A stretch of DNA of 64,000 nucleotides from Pelagadaptatus aseana. GTDB lineage: Bacteria > Pseudomonadota > Gammaproteobacteria > Pseudomonadales > Cellvibrionaceae. A program made the position numbers and the translations under genes. Below the pieces are notes generated by a model. The model was not told the DNA's origin. It saw nothing but the letters and a program-made list of their open reading frames with translations, and did no database searches. Below are positions 51,101 through 60,004 of the stretch, in pieces. The stretch lies in contig BAABNI010000003.1 of assembly GCA_040365065.1 (NCBI GenBank), forward strand, positions 1 to 64,000. The letters run 5' to 3'. Position 1 is the stretch's first letter. The number at the start of each line of letters is the position of its first letter.

Positions 51101-52594
51101 CTCCTTGGAGGACAACACCGCCATAGGCGTATCATCACCCATGGAACCGACAGCTTCCTGACCACCTTCAGCCAATGGCCGTACTACCTGATCGCGCTCC
51201 TCAAAGGAAACCTGAAACATTTTCATGTAGGTTTTCAGCTCATCTGCGTCCGCCATACCCAGAGTCGAGGACTCCAGGGTAGACTCGAGGCGCGACTGAT
51301 TCTTACGCAACCACTCTTTGTAGGGGTGGGTAGACTTCAGTTGATTGTCGATATCTTCAGTGTGGTAGACCTTACCGGTCTGAGTATCGATCGACAGGAT
51401 CTGGCCCGGTCCCAAGCGACCTTTAGCAACCACATCTTCCGGCTTGTAATCGTAGGTACCGATTTCAGAGGCAACGGTCATAACACCGTCTTTGGTCATC
51501 ACCCATCTGGAGGGGCGCAGACCGTTTCTATCCAGAGTACAGACCGCGTAACGGCCATCGGTAATTACCAGACCAGCCGGACCATCCCAAGGCTCGATAT
51601 GCATGGAGTTGTACTCATAAAAAGCACGCACATCCGGATCAATACTCTGAACATTTTGCCAGGCAGGCGGAACCAGCATGCGTATCGCGCGATGCAGCTC
51701 CATACCGCCGGTCAGCAGAACTTCCAGCATATTATCGAGACTGGAAGAATCAGAGCCAGTGCGGTTAACCAGAGGTGTTACTTCACTCAAATCCGGCAGC
51801 AAGTCGCTCTGGAATTTGGAAGTACGGGCCACGGACCAGTTGCGGTTACCCATAACGGTATTGATTTCACCGTTGTGAGCCAGCATGCGAAATGGCTGAG
51901 CAAGAGGCCAGCGCGGCGAAGTATTGGTGGAGAAACGCTGGTGGAACACCACAATGGCGGTTTCCAGCTCTGGGTTTGCCAAATCCAGGAAGAACTTGGG
52001 CAAATCCACGGGCATCAACAGGCCTTTATAGGAAATGACGTTGGCACTCATGCTGCCAACGTAAAAGCTCTCGTCGGACTGCAGCCGAATCTCTGCCTTG
52101 CGACGCGCCATAAACAGTTTGGCGTTCAGCTGATTCTCGGACAAACCATCACAACCAATGAACAGCTGCTCAAATCGAGGCAGGGTATCCAATGCAATCG
52201 GCCCCAGACAGGCTTCGTCGGTAGGCACAGTTCGCCAACCCAGAGCTTTCAAGCCCTGAGCTTCAAGCTCTTCGGCAACCGCCGCACGAGCGGCATCAGC
52301 CAAGGCGTCGTCTTTCGACAACATAATGGAGCTGACACCGTAGTGCTCACCCAGCTCTACACCCAGATCCTGTTTGGCAGCGGCGCGCAGGAAGGCATCG
52401 GGCTTTTGCAACAGCAAACCACAACCATCACCGGTCTTACCATCTGCCGCAATACCACCTCGGTGGGTCATGCAGGTCAGGGATTCAATAGCGGTCTGTA
52501 ACAATTTGTGGCTGGTCTTGCCCTCAGTCTGGGCTACCAGACCAAAACCACAATTGTCTTTAAATTCATCTACTTGATAGAGGCCTGTGCTCAT
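48149..52594 (-). CDS. gltB: glutamate synthase large subunit
   Basis: Makes two glutamates from glutamine and 2-oxoglutarate. 1481 residues: N-terminal glutaminase with the catalytic Cys in KDNCGFGLVAQ, a central region, an FMN-binding barrel with GYDGGTAASP and the 3Fe-4S cysteines CKYLRICHLNNCATG, and a C-terminal beta-helix (GGXXXG repeats). The ATG chosen is four codons inside the longest frame, giving a typical start MSTGLYQVDEFKDNCGFG. Confidence 0.98.
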   Translation of the reverse strand: MSTGLYQVDEFKDNCGFGLVAQTEGKTSHKLLQTAIESLTCMTHRGGIAADGKTGDGCGLLLQKPDAFLRAAAKQDLGVELGEHYGVSSIMLSKDDALADAARAAVAEELEAQGLKALGWRTVPTDEACLGPIALDTLPRFEQLFIGCDGLSENQLNAKLFMARRKAEIRLQSDESFYVGSMSANVISYKGLLMPVDLPKFFLDLANPELETAIVVFHQRFSTNTSPRWPLAQPFRMLAHNGEINTVMGNRNWSVARTSKFQSDLLPDLSEVTPLVNRTGSDSSSLDNMLEVLLTGGMELHRAIRMLVPPAWQNVQSIDPDVRAFYEYNSMHIEPWDGPAGLVITDGRYAVCTLDRNGLRPSRWVMTKDGVMTVASEIGTYDYKPEDVVAKGRLGPGQILSIDTQTGKVYHTEDIDNQLKSTHPYKEWLRKNQSRLESTLESSTLGMADADELKTYMKMFQVSFEERDQVVRPLAEGGQEAVGSMGDDTPMAVLSSKERSLYDYFRQQFAQVTNPPIDPLREAIVMSLETCVGRELSLYQQSEEHAKRLVMSSPVLSPAKFESILANDQPEYSKEIFRTHYDPANMSLKQAVETLCDKVVESVRAGTVIVVLSDNELQPGLLPIHSLLATGAVHQRLMREGLRCDSNILVETATARDSHHVATLIGYGASLVYPYLSYHVLNDLIRTGELLLDVNTAYNNYRKGINKGLMKILSKMGISTIASYRGAQLFEAIGLNDEVVELCFTGTDSRIQGSGFEDLEKDQKALAKTAWVKRKNINPGGLLKYVHGEEYHAFNPDVVQTLQQAVKSGDYNAWRQYAELVNNRPTATLRDMLAIKEADKAIPLDEVEPVSAIVSRFDSAAMSLGALSPEAHEALAQAMNTLGGRSNSGEGGEDPARFGTNKISKIKQIASGRFGVTPHYLVNAEVLQIKVAQGAKPGEGGQLPGGKVNDLIARLRYSVPGVTLISPPPHHDIYSIEDLAQLIYDLKQVNPDAMVSVKLVSRPGVGTIAAGVAKAYADFITISGYDGGTAASPLTSIRYAGSPWELGLSETHQTLRANDLRDKVRVQTDGGLKSGLDVIKAAMLGAESFGFGTAPMVALGCKYLRICHLNNCATGVATQNDKLRDDHYIGTVDMAMNFFKFVAEEAREWMARLGVRTLDELVGRVDLLQPINGATDKQSKLDLSRIIHTDEFLETKPQRCGVTKNEPFDKGETAEKMVAEVLPAIEAKSGGEFSFEINNCDRSIGARISGEIAKRHGNHGMNDAPIKLNLTGIAGQSFGVWNAGGLDLYLEGDANDYVGKGMAGGKIVLRPPQGSEFKTNETSIMGNTCLYGATGGKLFAAGNAGERCGVRNSGAHVVVEGAGDHCCEYMTGGMVAVLGETGVNFGAGMTGGFAYVLDRSNTFVDKYNQELVEIHRINSESMEGYRTHLRTVIAEFVEETGSAWGQELLDNFRDYIGKFWLVKPKAADLGSLLDRVKSRGE

Positions 52595-52683
52595 AAGCGG
52601 TCTCACACTGAATGGAATTCTTTCATTAACTCTACGTCTTGTCGGCTTGATTAGATGCCCTGCAAAAAGGCTATCTCACAGAC

Positions 52684-52708
52684 AAAAAAGCCCCTAACAA
52701 TGAGGGGC
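52684..52708 (-). terminator. terminator after the damX-like gene
   Basis: On the minus strand GCCCCT/AGGGGC arms (loop of seven) are followed by TTTTTTG. It separates the aroK-aroB-damX operon from gltB. Confidence 0.88.
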
Positions 52709-52824
52709 CCCGGATAACGGGCGCAGCATCTTACCCGCAAAAGTCGTATTTCGCAATATCCCCGATTTTCACAAATAATAAAGAAGCAGAATTTAGAACT
52801 TAAAAGCCACAAAAATCGGCCATT

Positions 52825-54366
52825 TTACCTGATCTTCGACTTCACATCCTTAGCCGATCTAGGCCACGGAGAAAGCTTCTGCTGCTCTTGGGGCAAAAGT
52901 CTGATGGCTGCACGAGCCTCATCTGAGTTTTGATAGGGGCCACTCAGCACCACATACCAATCCTTGCCATTGCGACGACCTTTATAGAAATTCAGATTTT
53001 CGCTGTTTGCCTGACGTTTAATAAACGCCTCCACCGACTCAATCGAACCCGCAGCCAATACCTGTAAAAAATAGGCACTGTCAGGCTGCGCCAGAAAAAA
53101 GGCATCAACCTCAACCCCTGCGACCTCTACTTCAAGCGGAGAGGAGATCTGCCCCTCAACAACCCCTGACTCCACAACCGAAGCAGAGTCATCCTCAGCG
53201 GAGTCTGGCTCGACCGAGGGTGATTGTGCAACCCCTACGTCAAGATCAGTATTGAAACTACTCTCTGAACCGCCGTGAGAAGCTGCACCCGCATCAACGA
53301 CCGACTCCAACACTTCAGGAACCGGGGCCATTTCGGTTGCAATAGTCTGCGCCTCAACCTCAGCAATCTGCTGCACAGATTTTTCTGCCACCGCTGGAGG
53401 AGCCAAGCTTGCGGTCACTTCCTCAGGCTCAACAGACACCACAGACACAGCATCTGTTACAGTCGCTCCCTCCAGCAAAGACTGCCCCTCTGAACTGTCT
53501 CGATCAAATCCATAAAACAGTAACATCAGCAAAGCGCAAACGAGCAACACCAACAACATCATATAGTGAACCGGCATACCACTTGAGCGCCTTTGGCTAA
53601 GGGTATCCGGCAATTTACGCAGGAGCGCCGCACGTGCAAAGGCATCCACTCGTCCGGGCAACCCTTTTGACTGGCGCCAAATGGTCTCGCACTCAGCAGC
53701 CGTAAAAAGCTGCTTTTCGGCACCGGCATGCTTAAGTAGAAACACTAAATACTCCTCCACCTCAGATGCACTCATGGCGGGGATCGGCAGGTCACAGACG
53801 GGCACATCGACCAGATTCAATTTGTCCAACCGCTCAACCAATGTTGAATCGGACCAAAACAGCAGTTTTATGGACGGCGCTTCCGCCTCGGCAGCCCCCT
53901 GCAGTAAGGTAACCAAAGCTGCGATCACCTTATCATCCAGTAATTCTGGATTGACCAATGAGACCACCAAATGCTCAGTCCCGGCAGAATCAAGTTGAAG
54001 TAAATGCCGCAGTTCCGCCAGAACCTGGCCTATTCCCAGAGACGCAACTGGCTGATCCGGCTCAAGACGCTCCAGAATTTGAAAGAATATCTGCGACGGG
54101 TCCGACTGAGTTGCGGCATCCAATTTAAGAAGGTTTTCTTCAGAAATCTGCCGCGACACCTGCTCCAGAACGGTTTTTCTACCCGCCCCCTCTTCAGACT
54201 CAACGACCAAGACGCCACTGCCAAACTGACAGAAATGCGCAATTTGAGAAACAATCTGCCCCCGCTGAGCACCCGTAAAAAATACCGAACGGTTGATATC
54301 CGGATCAAAGGGATCGTAGCTTAGACCCCAATGCGAGAAGTGATCCGTTAATAGCTCCGGCTCCAT
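52825..54366 (-). CDS. damX: DamX-like SPOR-domain cell-division protein
   Basis: 513 residues: an N-terminal AAA-like domain (about 20-250) with a P-loop-like GAGRKT, one membrane helix (about 270-293), a long acidic and Ser/Val-rich periplasmic linker (about 295-430) and a C-terminal SPOR domain (about 432-505, AYFLQVLAAGSIESVEAFI, then GKDWYVVLSGPYQNSDEARAAI). SPOR domains bind denuded septal peptidoglycan. The aroK-aroB-damX order matches E. coli. The P-loop is atypical (Arg before the Lys), so ATPase activity is doubtful. Confidence 0.85.
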   Translation of the reverse strand: MEPELLTDHFSHWGLSYDPFDPDINRSVFFTGAQRGQIVSQIAHFCQFGSGVLVVESEEGAGRKTVLEQVSRQISEENLLKLDAATQSDPSQIFFQILERLEPDQPVASLGIGQVLAELRHLLQLDSAGTEHLVVSLVNPELLDDKVIAALVTLLQGAAEAEAPSIKLLFWSDSTLVERLDKLNLVDVPVCDLPIPAMSASEVEEYLVFLLKHAGAEKQLFTAAECETIWRQSKGLPGRVDAFARAALLRKLPDTLSQRRSSGMPVHYMMLLVLLVCALLMLLFYGFDRDSSEGQSLLEGATVTDAVSVVSVEPEEVTASLAPPAVAEKSVQQIAEVEAQTIATEMAPVPEVLESVVDAGAASHGGSESSFNTDLDVGVAQSPSVEPDSAEDDSASVVESGVVEGQISSPLEVEVAGVEVDAFFLAQPDSAYFLQVLAAGSIESVEAFIKRQANSENLNFYKGRRNGKDWYVVLSGPYQNSDEARAAIRLLPQEQQKLSPWPRSAKDVKSKIR

Positions 54367-54411
54367 TGCCACCGCCATGATATCCCCCTTAAAGCCACCC
54401 CAATGCCCTGG

Positions 54412-55488
54412 CTAGCAAGTCGTTAAAGTTTCTTTCAGATATTGCTCGTCAAAGCTTTCAGTCACTACTGCCTTGCCCACTTCCGACAAAAGCACCAGGC
54501 GCAATTTTCCAGAAAGCACTTTTTTGTCGACAGCCATCAACTCCATAAAGTCCGCCGCCGTCATATTCTCCGGCGCCTCAACAGGTAAGCTGGCGACTTT
54601 CAGCAAGGACTTGATCCGCTCAACAGATTCCCAGGAAATCCAGCCTTGACGAGCAGACAGATCAGCCGCCATCACCATCCCAGCCGCAACCGCTTCGCCA
54701 TGCAACCAAACCCCATAGCCCTGATGCGTTTCAATAGCATGCCCAAACGTGTGCCCCAAATTCAAAATAGCCCTGATGCCGCCTTCACGCTCATCTTCCG
54801 CTACCACCTGAGCCTTATTCAGACAGGAACGTTCAATGGCATACGCCAGAGCTTCAGCATCGCAGGCCAGCAATGCCGCCATGTTCTGCTCAAGCCACAC
54901 CAGGAATTCGGCATCTGCAATCAGGCCATACTTAATCACTTCCGCTATGCCAGCAGACAGCTCCCGTGGGGGCAGAGACTTCAACACATTGGTATCAATA
55001 ACCACCGCATTGGGCTGGTGAAAAGCGCCAATCATGTTTTTACCCAAAGGATGATTAACGCCCGTTTTCCCACCCACAGAGGAATCAACCTGAGACAGCA
55101 GTGTGGTAGGCACCTGAATAAAATCAACACCACGCTGATAACTGGCGGCAGCAAACCCCGTCATATCACCAACCACGCCTCCACCAAGGGCAATCAATGT
55201 GGTGGTGCGATTATGGCGATCCCGCAACAGTGTATCGTAGATAGTCGACAGCACATCCAGAGTCTTATTAGCCTCACCATCAGGCAAGACAACCGTACTA
55301 ACCTTCAAACCGTTGGGCAAGGAGGCCAACAGAGTATCCAGATAGAGCGGAGCAACCACATCGTTGGTCACCACACAAACCTGATCCCCCTTAATATAAG
55401 GCGCAAAAGACTCCACCTGGGACAAGACGCCAGGCGCAATAAAAATAGGATAACTCCGATCGCCAAGATCAACTTCTAAAGAACGCAT
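54412..55488 (-). CDS. aroB: 3-dehydroquinate synthase
   Basis: Second step of the shikimate pathway, NAD+- and metal-dependent. 358 residues with the family segments GGGVVGDMTGFAAASYQRGV and QVPTTLLSQVDSSVGGKTGVNH, and the zinc-ligand histidines in NLGHTFGHAIE. It lies between aroK (99 bp) and damX (45 bp). Confidence 0.98.
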   Translation of the reverse strand: MRSLEVDLGDRSYPIFIAPGVLSQVESFAPYIKGDQVCVVTNDVVAPLYLDTLLASLPNGLKVSTVVLPDGEANKTLDVLSTIYDTLLRDRHNRTTTLIALGGGVVGDMTGFAAASYQRGVDFIQVPTTLLSQVDSSVGGKTGVNHPLGKNMIGAFHQPNAVVIDTNVLKSLPPRELSAGIAEVIKYGLIADAEFLVWLEQNMAALLACDAEALAYAIERSCLNKAQVVAEDEREGGIRAILNLGHTFGHAIETHQGYGVWLHGEAVAAGMVMAADLSARQGWISWESVERIKSLLKVASLPVEAPENMTAADFMELMAVDKKVLSGKLRLVLLSEVGKAVVTESFDEQYLKETLTTC

Positions 55489-55587
55489 AACTACCCGCTA
55501 ACAATTCCAGCGCACTCAACTGCGCCAGCCAAATAACAAACTACGGAGAATTCTATGGGAAACGTTGAGCAATTGCAGCCGCAATCA

Positions 55588-56100
55588 CTATGAACCGGTC
55601 ACCGCTCTCGCGATTTCCTGAGCTACTGAACGGGGACTTCGCCTGTCAGTATTCACCACAACATCGGCCACCTGATTATACAAAGGGTCACGCTCGGCAA
55701 TTAACTCGCGGATTTTGGCCTCAGGATCATCAACCTGCAAGAGAGGGCGTTTTTTATCCTTGGCGGTTCTCTCAAGCAACTGTTCAGTTGAAGCCATCAA
55801 ATAAAAAACCTGACCGGTAGCTGCCAGCATTTTCCGATTTTCCGGTTTCAGAACCGCACCACCACCGGTAGCCAACACCACCGGCTCACCCTCAAGAATA
55901 TCCTTGATAACAGCTGTTTCGCGCTGACGAAACCCCTCTTCCCCCTCGACATCAAAAATCCAGGGAATATCGGCACCAGTTCTTTCCTCGATGACACGAT
56001 CACTGTCAGTAAAGGGCAAACGCAAGAGGCCGGCAAGAAGCCGACCAATCGTAGACTTGCCAGCCCCCATGGGGCCGACAAGGATGACACTGGCTTGCAT
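55588..56100 (-). CDS. aroK: shikimate kinase
   Basis: Phosphorylates shikimate. 170 residues with Walker A GPMGAGKSTIGR, the shikimate-binding DSDRVIEE and the GGGAVL loop (ATGGGAVLKPENR). The aroK start follows the pilQ stop by 2 bp, so it is translationally close to the pil genes. Confidence 0.97.
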   Translation of the reverse strand: MQASVILVGPMGAGKSTIGRLLAGLLRLPFTDSDRVIEERTGADIPWIFDVEGEEGFRQRETAVIKDILEGEPVVLATGGGAVLKPENRKMLAATGQVFYLMASTEQLLERTAKDKKRPLLQVDDPEAKIRELIAERDPLYNQVADVVVNTDRRSPRSVAQEIARAVTGS

Positions 56101-56102
56101 AA

Positions 56103-58268
56103 TTATTTAATCAAACCGTCACTAAGAATCTTGGGCGTAATAAAGATCAGTAACTCACTCTTTTCTTCGTCGCGAATATCCTTGCGGAACAGGCGGCCGA
56201 CATAGGGCAAATCACCTAGGAAAGGCACCTTCTGCTCGCCCTCGATAATCTCGGTCTCAAAAATACCGCCAAGCACGACAGTTTGACCATCACCCACCAG
56301 AACCTGAGTATCCAGTTCGGTCACATCAATCGCAGGAATATTACCCACCATAATGGCGCTTACAGTATCTTTGTTGATGGACACATCCATAATGATGTGA
56401 TCATCAGGTGTAATCTGAGGGGTTACACGCAACTCCAAAACCGCCTCTTTAAAAGCTGTAGTAGTAGCGCCACTGGCGGAAGCTTCTTCATAAGGGATCT
56501 CGGTACCAGACTGAATGTGCGCTTCCTGCTTGTCACCCGTAATCACCTTAGGCTGAGAGACAATTTCACCTAGGCCATTTTCTTGCAGCGCACTTAGCTC
56601 AATACCCAACAACACGTTATCTGTGATGATATTCCAGGCAATAGAACCAAAAGCATCCTCAACCCCTAGATCCACCAGATTGGACGCATCAATATCGCGT
56701 TCATCATCACTGATTCCGTCACCATCGCCATCGCGGAACAGTACTTCAGGGCCATCAGCACCATCAGTACCATTGACGATACCCGCAAAAGAACCAGACA
56801 CTTCCTGCTTGCCACCGCGGGTTTCAGTGTAGTAATCGCCAGACACACGAACACCCAACTCTTTCTTAAAGTCAGTGGTCGCAATCACGATACGCGCTTC
56901 AATCATCACCTGACGAATTGGGATATCAATTTGCTCAACCAGATTGCGAAACTCCATAATCTTTTCCGCGGTATCTGTCAGGATAATTGAGTTGGTACGT
57001 TCATCAACAATGGCGCTGCCGCGCTCGGACAGAATACTCTGAGTAGCATTGCCGTCTTCGTCTTCTTCGTCCTCATCAACACTAAACAGATCAAACAACT
57101 CTCGGGCATTGGCATATCGCACCCGAATATATTCGGTTTGCAGCGGCGCCAACTCTTCAAGCTGCTTTTTGGTTTCAATTTCTTGTCGCTCACGCTCAGC
57201 AATTTCAGCAGCCGGGGCCACCATCAAAACATTACCCACCTGACGCTTATCCAGTCCTTTGGTTTTCAATACCAGTTCCAGAGCCTGATCCCAGGGAACA
57301 TTATCCAAACGCAAAGTAATACTACCGGTCACCGTATCACTGGCCACCAGATTCAGCTCGGTAAAGTCAGCAATCAACTGCAACACTGAACGGACTTCAA
57401 TATTTTGAAAATTCAATGACAGCTTTTCACCCACATAGGAGAACTTAGATTTACGCTGTTGAACCTCCTCTTCGGTCATTGGCTTAATACTGACCACATA
57501 CTGATTATCAGCCTGATAGGCGAGGTAGTCGTAGTCACCGTATGACTTGATTTCAAAGACCGCTTTGGAGCCATCCTGATCGGCGCGAATCATATTCACA
57601 GGCGTAGCAAAATCCACTACATCAAGATTGCGACGCAGTTTCTCAGGCAATTCAACGCCATCAAAGGAAACCACAACATTATCGCCGCGCTTTTCGACAT
57701 CAACATCCACGGTCGGATTGGTCAAACCGATAAGTATTTTACCCTCACCTTCTTCACCACGACGAAAATCGACATTATCAATAGCCGCAGCACCAGCCAC
57801 CGAAGCACCAGATGATGCTGACTGCACTGAAGGCGCACTAGCCGTCACTGCAGCAGCACCAACAACCGACGAACCAACTTCTACGACCAAACTATTGCCA
57901 TCAGTACGCATTACATAAGGATCAAGCTCCAGCAAATTCAGGACCAGACGGGTCCGGCCACCAGAACTCAGAATCACCGCCGACCGGGCATTCTCGAACG
58001 ACAGAGGGTATTTCTTTTCGGGCAGCGCGTTATCAACTGCTGGAAAATCCAAAACGATGCGCGCGGGCTGCTCAATGGTATATCCAGCCGGCTCAGCGGG
58101 CAGAGAATCAAAGTCCAGACGTATTTCAAAACGATCACCGGGCAATTCGGCAAAACCGATATCTTGAAGCACACTCGCATGCAGGCCGCCACTGACAACG
58201 GAGAACAAAAAGCCCGCCGCTATGACTGCGCTGGTTTTCAGCGTTTTTAGAGGTTGCAGACTCAACAT
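56103..58268 (-). CDS. pilQ: type IV pilus secretin PilQ
   Basis: Outer-membrane pore through which pili emerge. 721 residues: signal peptide, two AMIN-type peptidoglycan-binding domains (about 35-115 and 155-250), an STN/N1 domain (about 290-360, LSLNFQNIEVRSVLQLIADFTELN), then the secretin domain (about 470-715) with VMIEARIVIATTDF and the closing RDEEKSELLIFITPKIL. Last pil gene before aroK. Confidence 0.97.
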   Translation of the reverse strand: MLSLQPLKTLKTSAVIAAGFLFSVVSGGLHASVLQDIGFAELPGDRFEIRLDFDSLPAEPAGYTIEQPARIVLDFPAVDNALPEKKYPLSFENARSAVILSSGGRTRLVLNLLELDPYVMRTDGNSLVVEVGSSVVGAAAVTASAPSVQSASSGASVAGAAAIDNVDFRRGEEGEGKILIGLTNPTVDVDVEKRGDNVVVSFDGVELPEKLRRNLDVVDFATPVNMIRADQDGSKAVFEIKSYGDYDYLAYQADNQYVVSIKPMTEEEVQQRKSKFSYVGEKLSLNFQNIEVRSVLQLIADFTELNLVASDTVTGSITLRLDNVPWDQALELVLKTKGLDKRQVGNVLMVAPAAEIAERERQEIETKKQLEELAPLQTEYIRVRYANARELFDLFSVDEDEEDEDGNATQSILSERGSAIVDERTNSIILTDTAEKIMEFRNLVEQIDIPIRQVMIEARIVIATTDFKKELGVRVSGDYYTETRGGKQEVSGSFAGIVNGTDGADGPEVLFRDGDGDGISDDERDIDASNLVDLGVEDAFGSIAWNIITDNVLLGIELSALQENGLGEIVSQPKVITGDKQEAHIQSGTEIPYEEASASGATTTAFKEAVLELRVTPQITPDDHIIMDVSINKDTVSAIMVGNIPAIDVTELDTQVLVGDGQTVVLGGIFETEIIEGEQKVPFLGDLPYVGRLFRKDIRDEEKSELLIFITPKILSDGLIK

Positions 58269-58272
58269 GGTG

Positions 58273-58812
58273 CTATTCCTTTTCTACAATTTGCATGGAC
58301 TTGGGCCTTTCCACCCAGCCGTTTTTGCCATCAGAGACAATTTCAATTAGATCAACACTGATTTTCGAGGTGGACACAATACGGCCGTGGTTGCGACCCA
58401 TAAAATTGCCCTCTTTAACCCGGTGGATACCGCCTTCACCATCATCAATCAGAGCCCACAAAATACCCGAGCGTTCCAGAGTGCCGACCATGGCAAGACT
58501 CGCCAGATTGAACTCTTCCAAATATTCACGCTCACGATTTAAATCTGGCTCTACATTTTCACCCGTCTGAAAAATCAATTCCTGCTGTTCATAGACAGGC
58601 TGATCAAACGGGCTACGTAATGTCATGGCCCCGTATGAAAAACTCTTATAGGGCACAAAAGGGGGTAATGGCTTGATCTGGCCAACCGGACGGCGTTTGG
58701 TTTCTTCGATATAGTCCACCAAATCCTGATGTTTGCCACCGCCACCACAACCAGCAAGCAATGAACCCAGAAGCAGGAGCGCCAGAAGCTTTAGATTACA
58801 ACTATGCATCAT
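58273..58812 (-). CDS. pilP: type IV pilus lipoprotein PilP
   Basis: Inner-membrane lipoprotein that binds PilQ and PilNO. 179 residues, lipobox LLAGC (Cys at about 22), a disordered linker (about 25-75) and a beta domain near the end (LASLAMVGTLERSGILWALI, HRVKEGNFMGRNHGRI). The start overlaps the pilO stop by 4 bases. Confidence 0.95.
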   Translation of the reverse strand: MMHSCNLKLLALLLLGSLLAGCGGGGKHQDLVDYIEETKRRPVGQIKPLPPFVPYKSFSYGAMTLRSPFDQPVYEQQELIFQTGENVEPDLNREREYLEEFNLASLAMVGTLERSGILWALIDDGEGGIHRVKEGNFMGRNHGRIVSTSKISVDLIEIVSDGKNGWVERPKSMQIVEKE

Positions 58813-59435
58813 TCATCTCCCTCTTCTTCCTGACTTTTATAGCGATAGGTTTTTGCCAGAATTGTCATATCCAACAACCCGTCACTTTCTTCAGAGGCTT
58901 TAATGTCGTAATCGTGCAGAGTCACAATTCGAGGCATACCTGCCACCCCGCTCACGAAGGACCCCATATCGTGATAAGTACCAGTAACATTAATCGAGAT
59001 GGGCAACTCGATATAAAACTCTGCGGTCACCTCGGGGCGCAAATCAATACTCTTGATGATCAGGCCACTTTCCGACCCCTTCTCATCAATATCCTCTAGC
59101 AAGCCTGGCACCTCTGTATCACTGGGTAACTGAGCCACCAGAGCACCAAAGGATTTCTCCATTTCTTTCATCTGCTCTCGATAAGCATCGAGGTTAGCCG
59201 CCTGAAACGCACGCCCCCGGAACGATTCTTTCAAGGTTCGCTCTTCTTTGACAATGCGATCGAGTTTCGCAGTAAGATCTTTCACAAAGAAAAAATACCC
59301 TGCGGCAATAATTGCCGCAGCAAGAGCAACACTCACAGCAATTTTTGCTGCAACAGGCCACACACCCATCCGGGACCAATCGATATCATTGATGTCGAAG
59401 TCGTTGAGCTGGTCAATTACATCTTGCAAGGCCAT
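58809..59435 (-). CDS. pilO: type IV pilus inner-membrane protein PilO
   Basis: Partner of PilN in the alignment complex. 208 residues with a membrane helix (about 28-50), a coiled coil and a ferredoxin-like periplasmic domain. It overlaps pilN by one base and pilP by four. Confidence 0.95.
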   Translation of the reverse strand: MALQDVIDQLNDFDINDIDWSRMGVWPVAAKIAVSVALAAAIIAAGYFFFVKDLTAKLDRIVKEERTLKESFRGRAFQAANLDAYREQMKEMEKSFGALVAQLPSDTEVPGLLEDIDEKGSESGLIIKSIDLRPEVTAEFYIELPISINVTGTYHDMGSFVSGVAGMPRIVTLHDYDIKASEESDGLLDMTILAKTYRYKSQEEEGDE

Positions 59436-60004
59436 TACTCATCCTCCTCATCAATCATGTCCTTTGGCTTACTGGGCACGATCGTCAACTCGAACTGACT
59501 GGCCTGCTCACCAAGCTCAGGCGCAGCCTTGACCGAACTCAAATTAGGAGAAGCAAACCATTCTGACGCATCAACATTACGCATCAGTGCAGACACACGA
59601 ACATTGGACTCGGTTACACCGCTCATTTTGATGCTGCCACCCTCTCTGACCAAGTCAGTCAGATAGACGCCTTCTGGCATAGAACGCACCAGTTCATCGA
59701 AATAACGAACAATTACCGGTCGCTCACCCTGCAGCCCCTGAATAACTTTCATCCGCTCAATCAACTGTCGCCGCCTCTCTTTCAGCTCTTTGATTTCGGC
59801 AACTTTCTTATCGAGCAAGGCTATTTCCTTCTCGAGCAACTGGTTGCGCGCCTGCTGATCGGCAATTTGGCCATTGATGGTATTAATCCAAAGGTAAGCA
59901 GCCAGTGCAGCAATAATGCCCACACCAACCAGAACCGTTATAAATTCCTGCTGTTTCTCTTTGCGATATTCATCGCGCCATGGAAGGAGGTTAATCTTAG
60001 CCAT
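59435..60004 (-). CDS. pilN: type IV pilus inner-membrane protein PilN
   Basis: 189 residues. The cytoplasmic N-terminus begins MAKINLLPWRDEYRKEKQQEF, the INLLPWR motif being the docking peptide for PilM. A membrane helix (about 24-44), coiled coil and a periplasmic domain follow. Confidence 0.96.
   Translation of the reverse strand: MAKINLLPWRDEYRKEKQQEFITVLVGVGIIAALAAYLWINTINGQIADQQARNQLLEKEIALLDKKVAEIKELKERRRQLIERMKVIQGLQGERPVIVRYFDELVRSMPEGVYLTDLVREGGSIKMSGVTESNVRVSALMRNVDASEWFASPNLSSVKAAPELGEQASQFELTIVPSKPKDMIDEEDE

Noticed and set aside
50720..52501. A 593-codon plus-strand open frame opposite gltB
   Set aside because: It lies wholly inside the strongly supported gltB gene, has no recognisable domain or ribosome site, and reads as the low-complexity mirror of a GC-balanced gene.
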